Assembly (NCBI GenBank): GCA_037157565.1 | Contig: JAZHRO010000024.1 | Location: forward strand, 18,110,501 to 18,174,500 | Length of the DNA stretch: 64,000 nt | Origin: Thalassia testudinum | Taxonomy: Eukaryota; Streptophyta; Magnoliopsida; Alismatales; Hydrocharitaceae | Reading direction: 5' to 3' | Shown here: one piece after another, positions 1 to 11,669 of the stretch | Layout of the letters: every line of letters begins with the position of its first letter | How positions within the stretch are numbered: position 1 is the first letter of the stretch | Program-made: the position numbers and the translations under genes | The notes under the pieces: generated by a model | Database searches by the model: none | What the model was told of the DNA's origin: nothing | Seen by the model: the letters and a program-made list of their open reading frames with translations, nothing else

Positions 1-2143
1 ATACGGCCATGCAGGCCATTCCCCTGAGGCACTATCCCGTGCCATATTGAGGAGATTTGCATCGATGCGTGCAAGATTCACTTCGGGAAGGCGTGAAACA
101 CGCCCTCCCACGCAGTTCAGACGTCTGGGTGAGGCACCAGATGGCTGAAAGCGTCTCCAGACGTCCGGAGAGGTGGTCGGACGTCTGGAACTGGGTCCTG
201 GCAGTTCAGTGGAGTTCCTAGAATCTGAGGAGTAGCGCAGAGTTGAGGTATGGTTCTGGACTCTTTTAAGACATCTGGAAGGTGTTCCAGACGTCTAATA
301 TGAATTAGAATTACTGTTTTTGACCCGTTTAGGGTCCGTTTGAGGTCTGATTTCTGCAATTAAGATTCTGTTGTTCTCCGTTTAAGTTCCTCTACTTGTT
401 GGAATACCTTTATCTTGTTCTAAGTGGTCCCTTGTGATTGATCCTTGTGATAGGACCTCATTCCGTTGCAGATTTGGGGTTTACTGAGGCACGTGGACCT
501 GCCGATCAAGCTCCCATTACTCTTGGGTTTACTGGTAGAGTGGATTCCCCTAGTTTAATTACAAACATGAATGCATATGTGGAATGAATGTTAGATCCTA
601 GGGTATGGCATAAATCCTAGGACTAGAAACACTGGAATATTGTATGGAATGTATGAATTGCAGTCTTGGATGAGTAAATAGAATAATAACAATTGCCTGT
701 AAATGGATAACAGCTGTCTGTAAAATGTAAAGTACTATTGTTAGCAAATTATTGCATGTAAATTCCTATTGTTTACGATTAAATATGAGCTGCCTGTATA
801 TGAACTGGAAATGGAAGATTGAATGTTGGAAACACGAGCTACCTGCGAATAAACCTGGAATGTGAACAATAAAGTTACATGTTACATGTGTAGAACATAT
901 GAAATGGAAATAAAAATGATGAAACCTGGTATGTCTTGGCCTGAGAAACATGAGCATGAACCCTACGGGGAATTAGGAGATGAGCTCCTAGAAGTAAATG
1001 GAATGGATCTAGGAATGTGCTGGGAAGTGTGATGTCCCTTGAGTACATGGTACCAAGGGAAGCACATGTTACCTCTTAGTGTAGAGGGGAGCTTGCCACC
1101 TTCGGGTCGAGACCTGGGGTGGGTTTGGCCACTTTGCACCGACTCTTTAGCCCTCGTGTACACTGTACCGGGGAGAGCTACTAGTGTAGGGAGAGAGCTA
1201 GCCACCGCACGGGGCCCGGGGTTCAGCTAGCTGCCTTACACCGACTTGTTAGGCCCACTAGGCAAACCAGGGTAATCAGGCGAGGGTGCGCGGACTGTGG
1301 AGGGGTGAGACCCCTGTTTGGTTCTTAGGGGCTAGACCCCTGTTACTAAGAGGGTTATGCCCTATACTGGTTCCGTGCTGTGCTTTGGGTGCACCCGCTA
1401 ATGGAAAAGACTAACCGCGTGCCAGTGTAGGGTAGCTACCCGTGCACTTATTGCACGTGCCGTAGTCACCGTTCCGTCTGTCCGTGACCTTGGGGTGGTT
1501 GACTGAGTGTAGGACCACCATGGGGGACTCTCCCGGCTAAGAGAGCACTACATGCTACTTCTACTCTTCGGAAAAGATTGCAATCAAGATCGTTCCCACG
1601 AGGAACATTCGAGATCAAGAAAGAGACCTGATAAATAAACCAAGTGATGGAAGAATGAATAAATAGTAAAGAGAGAAAGAAATTGAAAAACAACAGCTAC
1701 CTATCCACCTTTATAGTTTTAATTAGCTGGTTGCCACTCTACTCAGCGTTCGCTGATTTCATGTACTCATAACATTTTTCAGGTCCATGTGTTGAGCAGC
1801 CAGAGCCTACGGCTGCAGAGGGTGCTGGGCCCTGTAGAGCCTAGTAGTTGTAGCTTTCTGTTGTACTCCGTTTCCGGTTGTAGTGGGTAGTTGTTACACT
1901 CCTGTACTCTTTTATTGTGAACTTTATATTCCTGTACCTGTTTAATTTTCTACTGTTGTGGTGGTGTGTACTGTAGTAGTTACTTCTTTACTGCTGTACT
2001 TTGTTACTGTTAGTTGCTTGCATGGTGAATGTGGTTTATTTTACTGCTTTTTGGTTACTTTCTCGTTGGACGACTGGGTCTTGGGATTAGTCGAGTCAGT
2101 TCGGTCTCGTATCCTGTAGGGATTCGGGAGCCGGATCGTAACA
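1..2143 (+). mobile_element. Element A, 5' LTR (left end outside window)
   Basis: This is the 5' LTR of an old chromovirus. It aligns by eye through its length with the LTRs of element B (for example 440-1790 with 8530-9780) and with A's own split 3' LTR. It ends in CGTAACA at 2143, followed directly by gag sequence. About 500 bp of the LTR should lie before the window, judging by the 2.63-kb 3' copy. Its first 300 bp carry AGACGTCT-type palindromes. Short open frames inside it have no protein-like features and are chance. Confidence 0.85.
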
Positions 2144-2787
2144 TGTACCAACTGGAGAGCGCAGTACACAGGTGGTGGAGGGCAGTCAGAGGCCAGGAGG
2201 GGAGAGAGTCGACATGGGACTAGTTCGTGGCTCTCTTCTGCGAGCAGTACTTTCCACAGACTTGGCAGGACCAGAGGAGGCAGGAGTTCCACACTCTCCA
2301 TCAAGGGGCGATGTTGGTTAGCGCGTACTGCAGGCGTTTCCTGGAACTGTCACGCTTCACCCCGACAGCTGTATCTTCTGAGGAGGAGTGCCTATGGAGG
2401 TTTACAGAGGGGCTCCAACCTACGATTTAAGGGTATGTCAAACCCCTAAAGTTGTCCACTTCCTCTCGTGTGGTCGAGGTGGCCATGACTTACAAGGAGA
2501 CCAACTCGGTCGCGCGAGACGGCGGATGGAAGAGGCCCTGCTAGCCAGAGTACTCCTAGGGCTATCGAGAGAGGAGGCACACGGCACCCATAGGAGAGCC
2601 GTCTCGTTTTGCGGGGCCACCAGTGGCCTTTGGGGGCCCCAGATAGGGGCCAGTTGCCAACACCGGACCCTCGCCTAGCCACCAGCAGGGACCTACTAAG
2701 GGAGGAGGTAGTGTACCCCTCTGCTACCAGTATGGCCAACCAAGCCACATTAGGAGGGATTGTCCATCTAGGGCCAGAGCACAGCAG
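2144..2787 (+). pseudogene. Element A gag remnant
   Basis: This is the remnant of the capsid/nucleocapsid protein that packages element RNA into particles in the cytoplasm. The sequence starts abruptly in mid-gag (TYQLESA..HRWWRAVRGQE region), so the primer site, leader and gag N-terminus, about 670 bp in element B, are missing. The frame is broken by TAG at 2221-2223, where B has CAG, by TAA at 2428-2430, where B has CGG, and by a small deletion near 2515. The zinc knuckle at 2722-2763 reads C-Y-Q-Y-G..H..C: the second cysteine is now tyrosine (2731-2733), so RNA binding would be lost. B gives a codon-by-codon guide, so the call is firm although no long frame remains. Confidence 0.85.
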
Positions 2788-3955
2788 ATGCTCCCCACAG
2801 CGAGCACTGGAGGCCGAGCTGACGGTTATGGTCACCAAGCACGTGGGGGAGGACAACAGTTACGAGGAGGGTACCAGCCAGCTGCTACTCGCCGAACCCA
2901 TTGTGTAGCTGCTTCATCTGCATTGAGAGCTGAGGGGCATATCAACGCCCTCACACACAGAGACGCCAGGGCTTCGGGTTTTGTGGTGGAAAGTATGGTT
3001 ACCGTTTCTGGCAGATTAATCTACGTACTTTTTGATTCCGACGCCACCCACTCTTTCGTCTCTACGAGTTTTGCCGTCAGTTTGAGGCAAGGCAGTGGAT
3101 TGTTAGAGGTTCCGTTCCTGATTAGAGGACCAGGTGGACAACTGTTTATACCCGAGGAGGTCTACATGGACTACGAGGTCAACATAGAGGTACACAGCCT
3201 CCCTACTGACCTGATTGTGATCCAGATGGAGGATTTCGACGTAATTCTAGGGATGGACTGGCTGTCCGCCTATCATGCCCCAGTGGACTGTTTTGGGAGG
3301 AAGATCGTCTTCTCCATACCGGAGTTGCCTCCCTTTGAGTTTCTTGGTCAGCCAGTGGATGGAGGTTTCAGATGCATCTCCACACTTCGGGCGGTGAGGC
3401 TTTTGAACCAGGGGTGTAAGGGCTTCTTAGCTTGTGTGGTGGCAGAACCTAGTCCCGTGACAGACTTTCAAAGTACCCCAGTGGTCTGTGAGTACCCCGA
3501 CATTTTCCCAGAGGAGCTACCAGGACTACCGCCTGAGCATGAGATCGAGTTTGAGATCTCACTAGTATCGAGGACCAGCCCCATTTCTACTGCACCATAT
3601 AGGATGGCACCACTTGAGCTGCAAGAGCTCAAGTCACAACTACAGGACCTATTGGAGAAGGGCTTTGTGAGGCCCAGTGCGTCCCCGTGGGGAGCCCCTG
3701 TGCTGTTTGTGAAGAAGAAGGACAATACCCTACGACTTTGTGCCGACTACCGACAGCTGAATTGGGTCACCGTCAAGAACAAGTACCCGCTGCCTCGTAT
3801 CGACAACCTTTTCGACTAGTTGCGAGACGCCATAGTTTTCTCCAAGATAGATCTGAAATTAGGTTACCACTAGTTGATGATTAGGGAGACCGACGTCTCC
3901 AAGACAGCTTTCCGTACCCGGTACGGGCACTACGAGTTCTTGGTCATGTCGTTTG
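2788..3955 (+). pseudogene. Element A protease and N-terminal reverse transcriptase
   Basis: A 343-codon frame (2788-3819) covers the end of gag, the aspartic protease and the start of the reverse transcriptase. The protease matures the polyprotein. Its active-site motif at 3034-3042 reads D-S-D instead of D-S-G, followed by ATHSF, so activity is doubtful. The RT fingers region ([18 protein letters not shown]) is clear. TAG codons at 3817-3819 and 3871-3873 stand where element B has CAG. One G is missing near 3955 (GTTTGGCTG against GTTTGGGCTG in B), which shifts the frame. The domain order protease-RT is normal for Ty3/gypsy. Confidence 0.9.
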
Positions 3956-4850
3956 GCTGACCAATGCCCCCGCTGCCTTCATGGGTATGATGAACCGTGT
4001 TTTCAGGACGTACTTAGACCAGTTTGTGGTGGTGTTCATCGACAACGTACTCATTTACTCGCGAGATTAGGTACAGCATGGACAGCATTTACACATGATC
4101 CTTGATATCTTGAGGCGACGCAAACTGTATGCCAAGTACAACAAGTGCGAGTTTTGGCTGAGGCAGGTGACTTTCTTAAGCCACGTGATTTCAAAAGATG
4201 GATTGGCTGTGAATCCATCCAAGGTAGAGGCCATACTCAGGTGGGAGAGGCCACGCACAGTGACAGAGATATGCAGCTTTTTGGGACTAGAGGGTTACCA
4301 CCGGTGGTTTATTAGAGGATTTTCTCAGATCGCGCGTCCTATGACCCAGCTGACCTAGAAGGACGTGCCCTTTGCCAGGACAGACGAGTGCGAGGCGTGT
4401 TTTCAGGAGTTGAAGGAGAGACTGACCTCAGCTCCTATACTTACCATCCCAAACAGCAGTGGCAGTTTCGTGGTTTACACCGATGCTTTGTTGTAGGGGT
4501 TAGGGGGTGTGCTCATGTAGCGGGATCACGTTGTCGCTTACGCTTCACGACAACTGAAGCCCCATGAGCATAGCTACCCTACCCAGGACTTAGAGCTGGC
4601 AGCAGTTGTCTTCGCGTTGAAGACATGGAGGTACTACCTTTACAGTGAAACTTTCGAGATCTTCACAGATCATAATAGCCTCAGATACTTGTTTGACTAG
4701 AAGGAGCTCAACATGAGACAGAGACGTTGGTTAGAGCTCCTGAAGGACTACAACTATAGCATCTCCTACCACCCAGTGAAGGCTAATGTGGTGGCTGACG
4801 CCTTGAGCCGGAAGGCACCCGCCCACTTGGCCAGCTTATAGGCACAGAGT
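3956..4850 (+). pseudogene. Element A C-terminal reverse transcriptase and RNase H
   Basis: After the frameshift the frame resumes with the RT palm. The catalytic box at 4035-4046 reads F-I-D-N: the second aspartate is now asparagine, which should kill polymerase activity. RNase H follows (FVVYTDA near 4470, the TDH motif near 4668, DALSRK near 4800). Stops are TAG at about 4068 (CGG in B), 4356-4358 (also TAG in B), 4494, 4518, 4698 and 4839 (all CAG in B). The excess of CAG-to-TAG changes is what loss of methylated cytosines would give. The product would copy element RNA into DNA and remove the RNA strand. Confidence 0.9.
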
Positions 4851-6400
4851 TGGAGACTCATGGAGGAGGTGGGTAGTTGGTGACCCCAGGAGTCACGAGG
4901 GTACTGTGGGGCAGTGATAGTGATGCGGCAGGCACGACCACAGCTGATAGGCCGCATCATTGCAGGGCAGATGGTCGACCCGTACTTACAAGCACTGCGA
5001 GACAAGGTGTTGACACAGGACCCACGAGACTTTTCTTTCTCGGACAAGATACTTCGCATGAGGGGATGCCTATGCGTTCCTAGAGATGAGGAATTGTTGA
5101 AAGAGTTCCTGACCGAGGTGCACGGGTCCAGGTTTACTATACATCCCGGGAACACAAAGATGTACCATGATTTGAGATGCGACATCTGGTGGAGAAGGAT
5201 GAAGCGGGATGTTGGTGAGTTTGTACAACAGTGTTTGGTATGCCAGCAGGTGAAGGCCGAGCACCAGAGGCCTGCAGAGCCGTTGCAACCACTTCTTGTG
5301 CCAGAGTAGAAGTGGGAGAGCATCACCATAGGCTTGGTGGTGGGTCTACTAGTTACCCAATGGGGACACGATGCAGTTTGGGTGATCGTAGACCGGTTGA
5401 TGTAGACGGCATGGTTTCTGTCGATCCGAATCACCTTTGGGTCAGCCCAGCTAACAGAGCGATACATCAGAGATGTGGTGCACTTGCACAGAGTTCCTCG
5501 TGAGATCGTATCCGACAAAGATACTCATTTCACTTCTCAGTTCTGGGCAGAGTTCTAGCAGGTCTTGGGGACGCATCTGAGGTTTAGTACAGCCTACTAC
5601 CCCCAGACCGACGGGCAGTCAGTGCGCACGATACAGACATTTGACGACTTCCTGAGTGCTTGTGTACTAAATTGGAGAGGCTCTTGGGAGGAGCATTTAC
5701 CCCTGGCGAAGTTTGCATACAATAATAGCTATCATTCGAGCATTGGCATGGCACCTTACAAGGCTCTATATGGGAGGAAGTGTACTGCACCCTTGAGTTG
5801 GGTCGAGGTGGGGACCAAGTGGGAGGTTGGTCCTAGGCTGATCCGACAGAGTCAAAAGGTGATAGAGCAGATTCACAGACGACTCCGCACTATCAGGAGT
5901 AGGCAAAAGAGCTATGCCGACAAGAAGCGCAGAGAGGTGCAGTTCGAGGTTGGAGATCACGTCTTTCTCCGTGTTTCGCCCATGAAAGGCTTGCAGCGTT
6001 TTGGGGTGAAGGGAAAGCTTGCACCGAGGTTTGTGGGGTCCTTTGAGATCCTGGAGTGGGTGGGACCCGTTGCTTACCAGCTTACCCTTCCTCCCTGACT
6101 TTCTAGAGTGCACGACGTATTCCATGTGTCCAACCTCAAGAAGTACGTCGTCGATCTTAACCACATTCTGAGCCACAAGAGCATCGAGGTGGGGGGACGA
6201 CCTGACCTATCCCGAGAGGCCAGTACAGATACTAGACAGAGCCATCCAAAGTCTGAGACGGAAGTAGGTACCACTGGTGAAGGTTCTTTGGAGAAGCCAA
6301 TGGTACGAGGAGGCAACTTGGGAGCCTGAGGCGGCAGTGCGGGAGCGGTACCCGGAGCTTTTTGAGGGTACGTCTCTTTGGACCTACTTCTGTCCTCTTT
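4851..6400 (+). pseudogene. Element A integrase and chromodomain
   Basis: The integrase inserts element cDNA into the genome; the chromodomain steers it to chromatin. The zinc-binding part (FTIHPGNTKMYHDL..CLVCQQ, 5130-5250) and most of the catalytic core (5565-6098) are visible. The third catalytic acid is lost: GQSER in element B is GQSVR here (GTG at 5622-5624). Stops lie at about 5308 (TGG to TAG) and 5556 (CAG to TAG), and the C-terminus is frameshifted near 6190 in a G run. The chromodomain ([10 protein letters not shown].. to ..YPELF, about 6207-6363) survives with one internal TAG. This marks A as a chromovirus, most like the Tekay/Del group. Confidence 0.88.
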
Positions 6401-6480
6401 AAGTTTGTTATGCATTTTACGTTAGTTCTGCACCCTATGTAGCTCAAGTTTCGGGGATGAAACTTCCTTTAGGTTTGTTA
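6401..6480 (+). other. Element A 3' noncoding and LTR junction
   Basis: This short stretch sits between the integrase end and the 3' LTR. It contains AGTTTCGGGGATGAAACTT, shared with B, but no clear polypurine tract just before the LTR start at 6481. Confidence 0.6.
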
Positions 6481-6663
6481 TGTTAAAATAACCCGCCGCC
6501 CTTTTAGTCGGATAAGACGTCAAGAGTGTCAGTCAGACGTCTGGACATTGGTCCGAACGTCCGAAAGTAGGAAATATCAAATGTTCTTTTCGCTCTGCAC
6601 GTGGGCGATGCACAGAGTCTTCCTCTCTCCTCCATCCCCTCACCCCGAACCCTAAATCCTTCC

Positions 6664-6671
6664 TATTTAAA
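6664..6671 (+). promoter_or_regulatory. TATA box, element A 3' LTR
   Basis: TATTTAAA, followed by a pyrimidine-rich stretch typical of LTR transcription starts. The equivalent site in element B reads TTAAAA (7735-7740 and 18,117-18,122). Confidence 0.5.
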
Positions 6672-7481
6672 ACCCCCATCTACACTCTGCCCTCCCCCCA
6701 TAACTCGAGTCACCACCACCACCACCTTCTCCTTGCGTTCGGCCACGCCCCACCAGCCTCCTGTCTCTACTGCAGCCGCGGCAAGGAAGGAAAGGAGCCG
6801 GTGAGGGAGAACGGGGAAGAGCGAGAGCAAGAGAGTGAGAGGGAGTGAGGGGAGAGCGGGGGAGAGGGACGAAGACCACGGGAGCTCAGTGGAGCTCAAG
6901 GAGTTTGTGGGAGAGACGAGGACACCGACAGGGAGCTTCTCAACCTCCTGCCGCTGCGTCGTCTGAGGGTGGAGGTACGAGCGAGGCGAGCTGCGTAGGG
7001 CAGTTCTGGATACTGGTTTCCGGTATCACATGTCTGGAGAGGCAACATGACATCCGGAGCTGAAGCCGGACGTCTGAAAGCATATTATCGCATGGAGGTA
7101 TGGGTTTCCTACACTACTTTCCGCCATGCAGACCGTAGCGTAGGAATGTCTGGCTGAAAATAGGTCTGCAATTTTTGTATGTAGGTGCAGGGCGTTGGAA
7201 AGGCGTGTGGTGCACCTTTCCAGGAACTTTTAGACGTCTGACCACATCACCAGACATCCGACGGCACTTCCAGACGACTGGAAGGAGGGTCAGACGTCTA
7301 GAACCCTCCAAAGACGGTTGCAGAGGAGTCTGGACATCTGAGATAGTCGCAGGAAGTGAGAGGTAAGATCTGGTGTCTTTTAAGATGTCTGGGACTAGTC
7401 CCAGACATCTAACTTTGGACAGTAACCATGTCTTTCGCCCATTCAGGGCCTAAACAGAATCGGATTTCCACAAACGAATTA

Positions 7482-7486
7482 CCATT
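7482..7486 (+). repeat. Target site duplication of element B (left)
   Basis: CCATT directly precedes the B 5' LTR and is repeated exactly at 20,543-20,547 after the B 3' LTR. Confidence 0.93.
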
Positions 7487-7501
7487 TGTAACGAATGCGT
7501 G

Positions 7502-8396
7502 CCCCAGACGTCTTTTAAGACGTCTGGGAGGAGGCCCAGACGTCGGTCCAGACGTCTGGGATCACATACAGACGTCTGAACAGACGTCTGGGATCGTTTC
7601 CAGACATCCTGAAATCCGTTATTTTCGACACACGCGAGTCGCCTGCGCGCCTGAGCGCGCAGACCGCATATTCCCTCTTTTTCTCTCTGCGGCTGCAGGC
7701 GGCCTGCCACCTCCTCTCTCCTCCTCGCGCGGCCTTAAAAGGGCCACGCCTCCCCTCCCATCTCCACAGTCTCCTCCTTCTTCTCCTTCCTGTGCGCGAG
7801 TGCGAGCGGATGCGAGGGCGGCAGCGACGGCCGCAGTGAGCGCGGAGGTGCGGCATGCGAGGGCGGAGCTCTGCCGTGAGGGCGAGCTCGCCGGAGCGGC
7901 TTGGCCAGCTGGCGGAGGGCGCAGGGGGCGCGGAGCGACGCGGAGAGGGACCTGCTGCGGTCTGAGCAGCAGGAGCGCGAGGTGCGACGCGGGCGGCGTC
8001 GCGAGCGGAGGCCGAGCAGGGTCCTGATTCTGGAAAAATTTCCAGAATCAGACGTCTGTGTTGATAGCCAGACGGCAAGGTCGACGTCTGTAAGATCATA
8101 CAGACGTCTGAAAGGTGAGTTTTCCGCCTTCTTCTTCCTTCTTGTCGACTGACCGTACTGAGGGAGGGGGGTTGGCTGTGCGCAGGTTCGCTGACTTGCC
8201 ATCCTTTGCGAATCAGACGTCTGGAAGTTGTACCAGACGGCGGGAGTGACCTCCAGACGTCCGGAGGGACCATCGGACGTCTGGGATCTAGGGCAGACGT
8301 CCCCGCAGACTTCTGGACGTCTAGGAAACCACGCTGAACAGGTAATTCTCTTATCCACTTTTTAAGACGTCTGGAAGGAGTTCCAGACGTCTGATT
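7502..8396 (+). repeat. GACGTC palindrome cluster, B 5' LTR
   Basis: Many copies of GACGTC, mostly as CAGACGTCTG, lie in three blocks (7502-7610, 8048-8115, 8213-8396). GACGTC contains the ACGT core that plant bZIP factors are known to bind (C-box). Whether it works here is unknown. Confidence 0.75.
7643..7662 (+). repeat. GC-rich inverted repeat upstream of TATA-like box in B
   Basis: CTGCGCGC and GCGCGCAG flank a 4-nt loop, ending 73 bp before TTAAAA at 7735. The same structure is in the 3' LTR. GC-rich DNA makes such palindromes easily, so significance is uncertain. Confidence 0.45.
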
Positions 8397-9806
8397 TTGC
8401 ACAGTATCGTCTTTTTCGACCAGTTTAGGGCCCGTTCGGGCTCCGTTTTCCGCGATTCGAGTTGCGTTCTTTTCAGAATTAATTCCTCTACCCGTCTACA
8501 GTAGCTATACACTGTTTTGAGACACTCCTTGTGTTTGATCCTTGTGGTAGGACCTCGTTCGGTTGCAGTCTTGAGAGCCGCGGAGGCACGCGGGATTCCC
8601 GATCACGCCCCCATTACTCCCGTTGTACCTGGTAGAGTGGCTTTAAGTATTAATAAAATCTGTTAAAGTATGAAACCATAACTAGAACCTAGGACATTGC
8701 ATCAATCCTAGGAATCAGAAATATATGGAATGATAGTTCCTAGGTGTTGCATGAATCCTAGGGCCGGAAAACTAGATTGTATGATAGACCCTAGGATATG
8801 GCATGAATCCTAGGATGGAAAAACTAGTGGAATGTATAATACTGCAGTCTTGGAAAAATGGAAAGGAATATATGAAGCTGCCTGTAAATTGAATTCACAG
8901 CTGCCTGTTATGAATAAAGAAACATGATTGGGATCATGGTTTGTAAGAACGTGAAACTGGAAAGTAAGACATAAGATGTTCTGGAACCCTACGGGGAAGT
9001 AGGAGTAGAACTCCTGGAAAGCGAATGGAATAGAATTGGGGAAGTGAGCTGGCCCTTGAGTACAGAGTACCAAGGAGAGCGACTGTCCCCCTGTTTAGTG
9101 CAGAGCTGAGCTAGCCGCCCCAGGGACCCGGGGGTTAGGACTGGCCACTCTGTACCGACTTGTTGGTCCTCGTGTACGTAGTACCGAGGAGAGCTAGTAG
9201 TGTTAGGAGAGTACTAGCTACCCCACGGGCCCCGGGGTTCTGCTAGCCTCCTTCACCGACTTGTTAGGCCCACCAGGGCAAACCAGGGTAGTCAGGCGAG
9301 GGTGCACGGACTGTGGAGGGGCAAGGCCCCGGTTTGGTTACTGTGGAGGGGTTGGACCCCTGTTACTGAGAGGGCTCTGCCCTGGTTCCGTGCTGTGCTT
9401 TGGGCGCACCCGTTAACGGAAACGACTGACCGCGTGCCAGTGCGGGCTAGCTACCTGTGCGTTTATCGCGCGTGCCGTAGTCACCATTACGTCTGTCAGT
9501 GACCTTGGGGTGGTTGACTGAGGGTAGGATCACCACGGGGGACTCTCCCGGCCAGGAGAGCACCACGTGCTACTTCTACTTTTGGAAAAGACTGCAACCA
9601 AGATCGTTCCCACGAGGACATTCGAGATCAAGTAAAGGATCTGAGAAACAAATGAAATAGTGAGAAAAATTGAAAGATGTGAATAAAGGAAGTAATAGAA
9701 CATAACAGCTACTGTACACTCTACTGTTGCCTTTAGTTAGTTTGCCACTCTACTCAGCGTTTTGCTGACGTGTTACACTCGTTACCTTTTTCAGGACCAG
9801 GTGTTG

Positions 9807-9811
9807 AGCAG
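9807..9811 (+). repeat. Target site duplication of solo LTR C (left)
   Basis: AGCAG here and at 12,485-12,489. The uninterrupted 3' LTR of B has it once. Confidence 0.93.
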
Positions 9812-11556
9812 TGGTGGCGACCTTCCTCTATAGTTTTATTATTTCGTCGTAGTATAGTATAGAGAGGTGATTACCAGTTTACTACAATTTGTTACTCGGA
9901 AATAAAGAGTTCCCGAGGTCGAACTCAGGGAGCAAGTTATATTCTAGGGGTACAAGTTTCTTTTACAAAAATAAAGAAAGAGAGAGAAAGAATTTGTTGT
10001 CTTTTCTTCTTTTCTCTTTGCTTCTCCTCGTCTCAGATCTTCTGTTATCTTCTTCTTCTTTATCTGCAGTGGTGATGTTCTTCTTCTTCTTTCTTTCCTT
10101 TCTTCAGATCTTCTTCTCGTGCTCTTTTTCTTCTTTCAGTCCTTGTCTTGGCCTCTCTGCGTTCTCCTCTGCCTCGCCTTCCTTCTCCTTCCTTGCCTTC
10201 AGGACGTCATCTGATTTTCCAATCAGACGACTTAAATCGCCGCTGCTACAGTGCCGCTCGGTGATCCTCCTTCCTTCAGCCTTCGTCTTCTTCCACGGTT
10301 CTTCTTCACCTGTGCCTGCACACTTACACAGCTTGATCAGAGAGGGGCAAAACCTACCTCTACCCTCCCCCCGCGTCTCTCTCTCACAGAAGCCACTCTT
10401 GGGAAAGCTCTCCCAGAGCTGCCGGGTTGCCGGGTACGGGTCGCGCCCGGGTCCAGGCCCACCGGCGTGCGTGGTGGGTGAGGAGTGCAGGTCAGTCTAA
10501 GTCGGGTCGGGCCAGGTCCGCGGGGCGTGAGCGCGGACGAGACCGGGTAACCGGGCGGGTGAAGGGGACCTCACCCCGTGTGCTGAGGCAATAATCCTCC
10601 AGCACCTTTTCACTTTATACCGCTGCACCTCTTCAGAGTTTTCCGAGGTGGGACTAAATGTCCCACCCCGAGTTGGCGCCTGCGCGGAGGAAACAGCTGG
10701 TGATCGCGGCGTTACGCGAGGCCTTCGCACGAGGGCTTCGCTTCAGCTGCAGCCTGATGCTTTGTCGAAATGCCTCGCACGGCCTGGGAGTCGAATCTGG
10801 GCGTGACGCGCCTGCAGCTGCAGGCGGAAGCAGCTCCTTCTGCACGGCAATGGCGGCGGAGGACGGGTGACCTGTTCACAGCAAAACGGCCTCCCGGCCT
10901 AATCAGAAGGTGCCGGGAGCTTCGCCAGAGTGCGGCGAAGCTCGTGTGGGTGGTGGCGAGGCGTGGGGCGGCGTGCAAGGGCTGCCCTAGGTCGGACTGT
11001 GGGTCGGAAGATGGGTTTGTTCGGTGGAGTTGCAGAGGGTGATGTGGGGGAAGTGGAAGGGCGGAGGTTGATCAGGGTGAGGAGGCGGAGGTTCTGTGGT
11101 GGTCGGCGAGTCGTGTGGGTTGCTGGAGTGATGGGAGCGGCTCGCCGGAGGATGGCCGGAGGCGGAGAAGGTGAGGGTGATTGGTCGGAATCGAGGGCGA
11201 CAGTAAATGTTTAAAGTGAGGAAAAGGAAGAGGGGAGGAAGAGGAGGAGTTCTACCTACTTAGCAGGACGAAGAGGGGCCGGAGCGGGCGACAGTCGTAT
11301 CGACTGTCGCCGGAGAAGAAGATGCCCGGGGGAAGGGGCGGCGGCGAGCAGAGAGCCGGAGAGGCGCCAGCTGGGTGCGGCGTGGCGCGGGAAGAGCAGG
11401 GGAAGAAGTCTCTGCTGCTGGTATTGCGGCAGAGCGAAGAGGAGGAGGAGGAAGAACCGCCGGAGCTGGTGGGCGTCTGCCGGAGTGAGAAGAGAGGAAA
11501 GTTGGGGGTTTTCTTCGTCAGATCCGAGCTGCCTCGAACGGTGGGGCGACGGGGGG

Positions 11557-11564
11557 TATTTATA
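11557..11564 (-). promoter_or_regulatory. TATA box of LTR C
   Basis: TATAAATA on the minus strand, within CCCTATAAATACCCC. The corresponding sites are TATAAAAG in D (39,332) and TATATAA in E (63,218). Confidence 0.65.
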
Positions 11565-11635
11565 GGGTAGAATCAGAGAGGAGGGCGGAGGGAGACGACG
11601 TGTCTCCCTCGCCGGAGGACGTCGGAGATGGAAAC

Positions 11636-11669
11636 CCATACCGTCCGTGCGTTCGCACGGCCGGTATGG
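11636..11669 (-). repeat. Long palindrome 72 bp upstream of TATA, LTR C
   Basis: Two 16-nt arms (11,636-11,651 and 11,654-11,669) pair with a single mismatch around a TT loop. The core TGCGTTCGCA is shared with E; the outer arms are not. See the finding on C/D/E palindromes. Confidence 0.85.

Larger units (their letters stand above)
6481..7486 (+). mobile_element. Element A, 3' LTR, left part
   Basis: It begins TGTTAAAATAACC, matching the LTR ends TGTTA/TAACA expected for this family. It holds a TATTTAAA box at 6664-6671 followed by a CT-rich start-like region, and many GACGTC palindromes. It stops at CCATT (7482-7486), the target duplicated by element B, and resumes at 20,548. Confidence 0.85.
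7487..9811 (+). mobile_element. Element B, 5' LTR, left part
   Basis: It starts TGTAACGAATGCG and matches 17,869-20,193 nearly base for base. It is interrupted at 9811 by solo LTR C and resumes at 12,485. It carries the GACGTC-rich blocks at 7502-7610 and 8048-8396 and a TATA-like TTAAAA at 7735-7740 before a CT-rich region. A long minus-strand open frame across it (7515-8402) is a by-product of its composition. Confidence 0.93.

Noticed and set aside
4766..5518. A 250-codon minus-strand open frame opposite element A integrase
   Set aside because: It is a shadow of the plus-strand integrase remnant, cysteine/serine-rich with no motif.
7515..8402. A 295-codon minus-strand open frame, repeated at 18,344-18,784
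   Set aside because: It lies wholly within the B LTR and overlaps the GACGTC clusters; the protein is arginine/serine-rich, differs between copies by frame breaks and has no domain.
9889..10500. A 203-codon open frame in solo LTR C with hydrophobic start
   Set aside because: It comes from CT-rich low-complexity sequence (Phe/Leu/Ser) and is not conserved in D or E.
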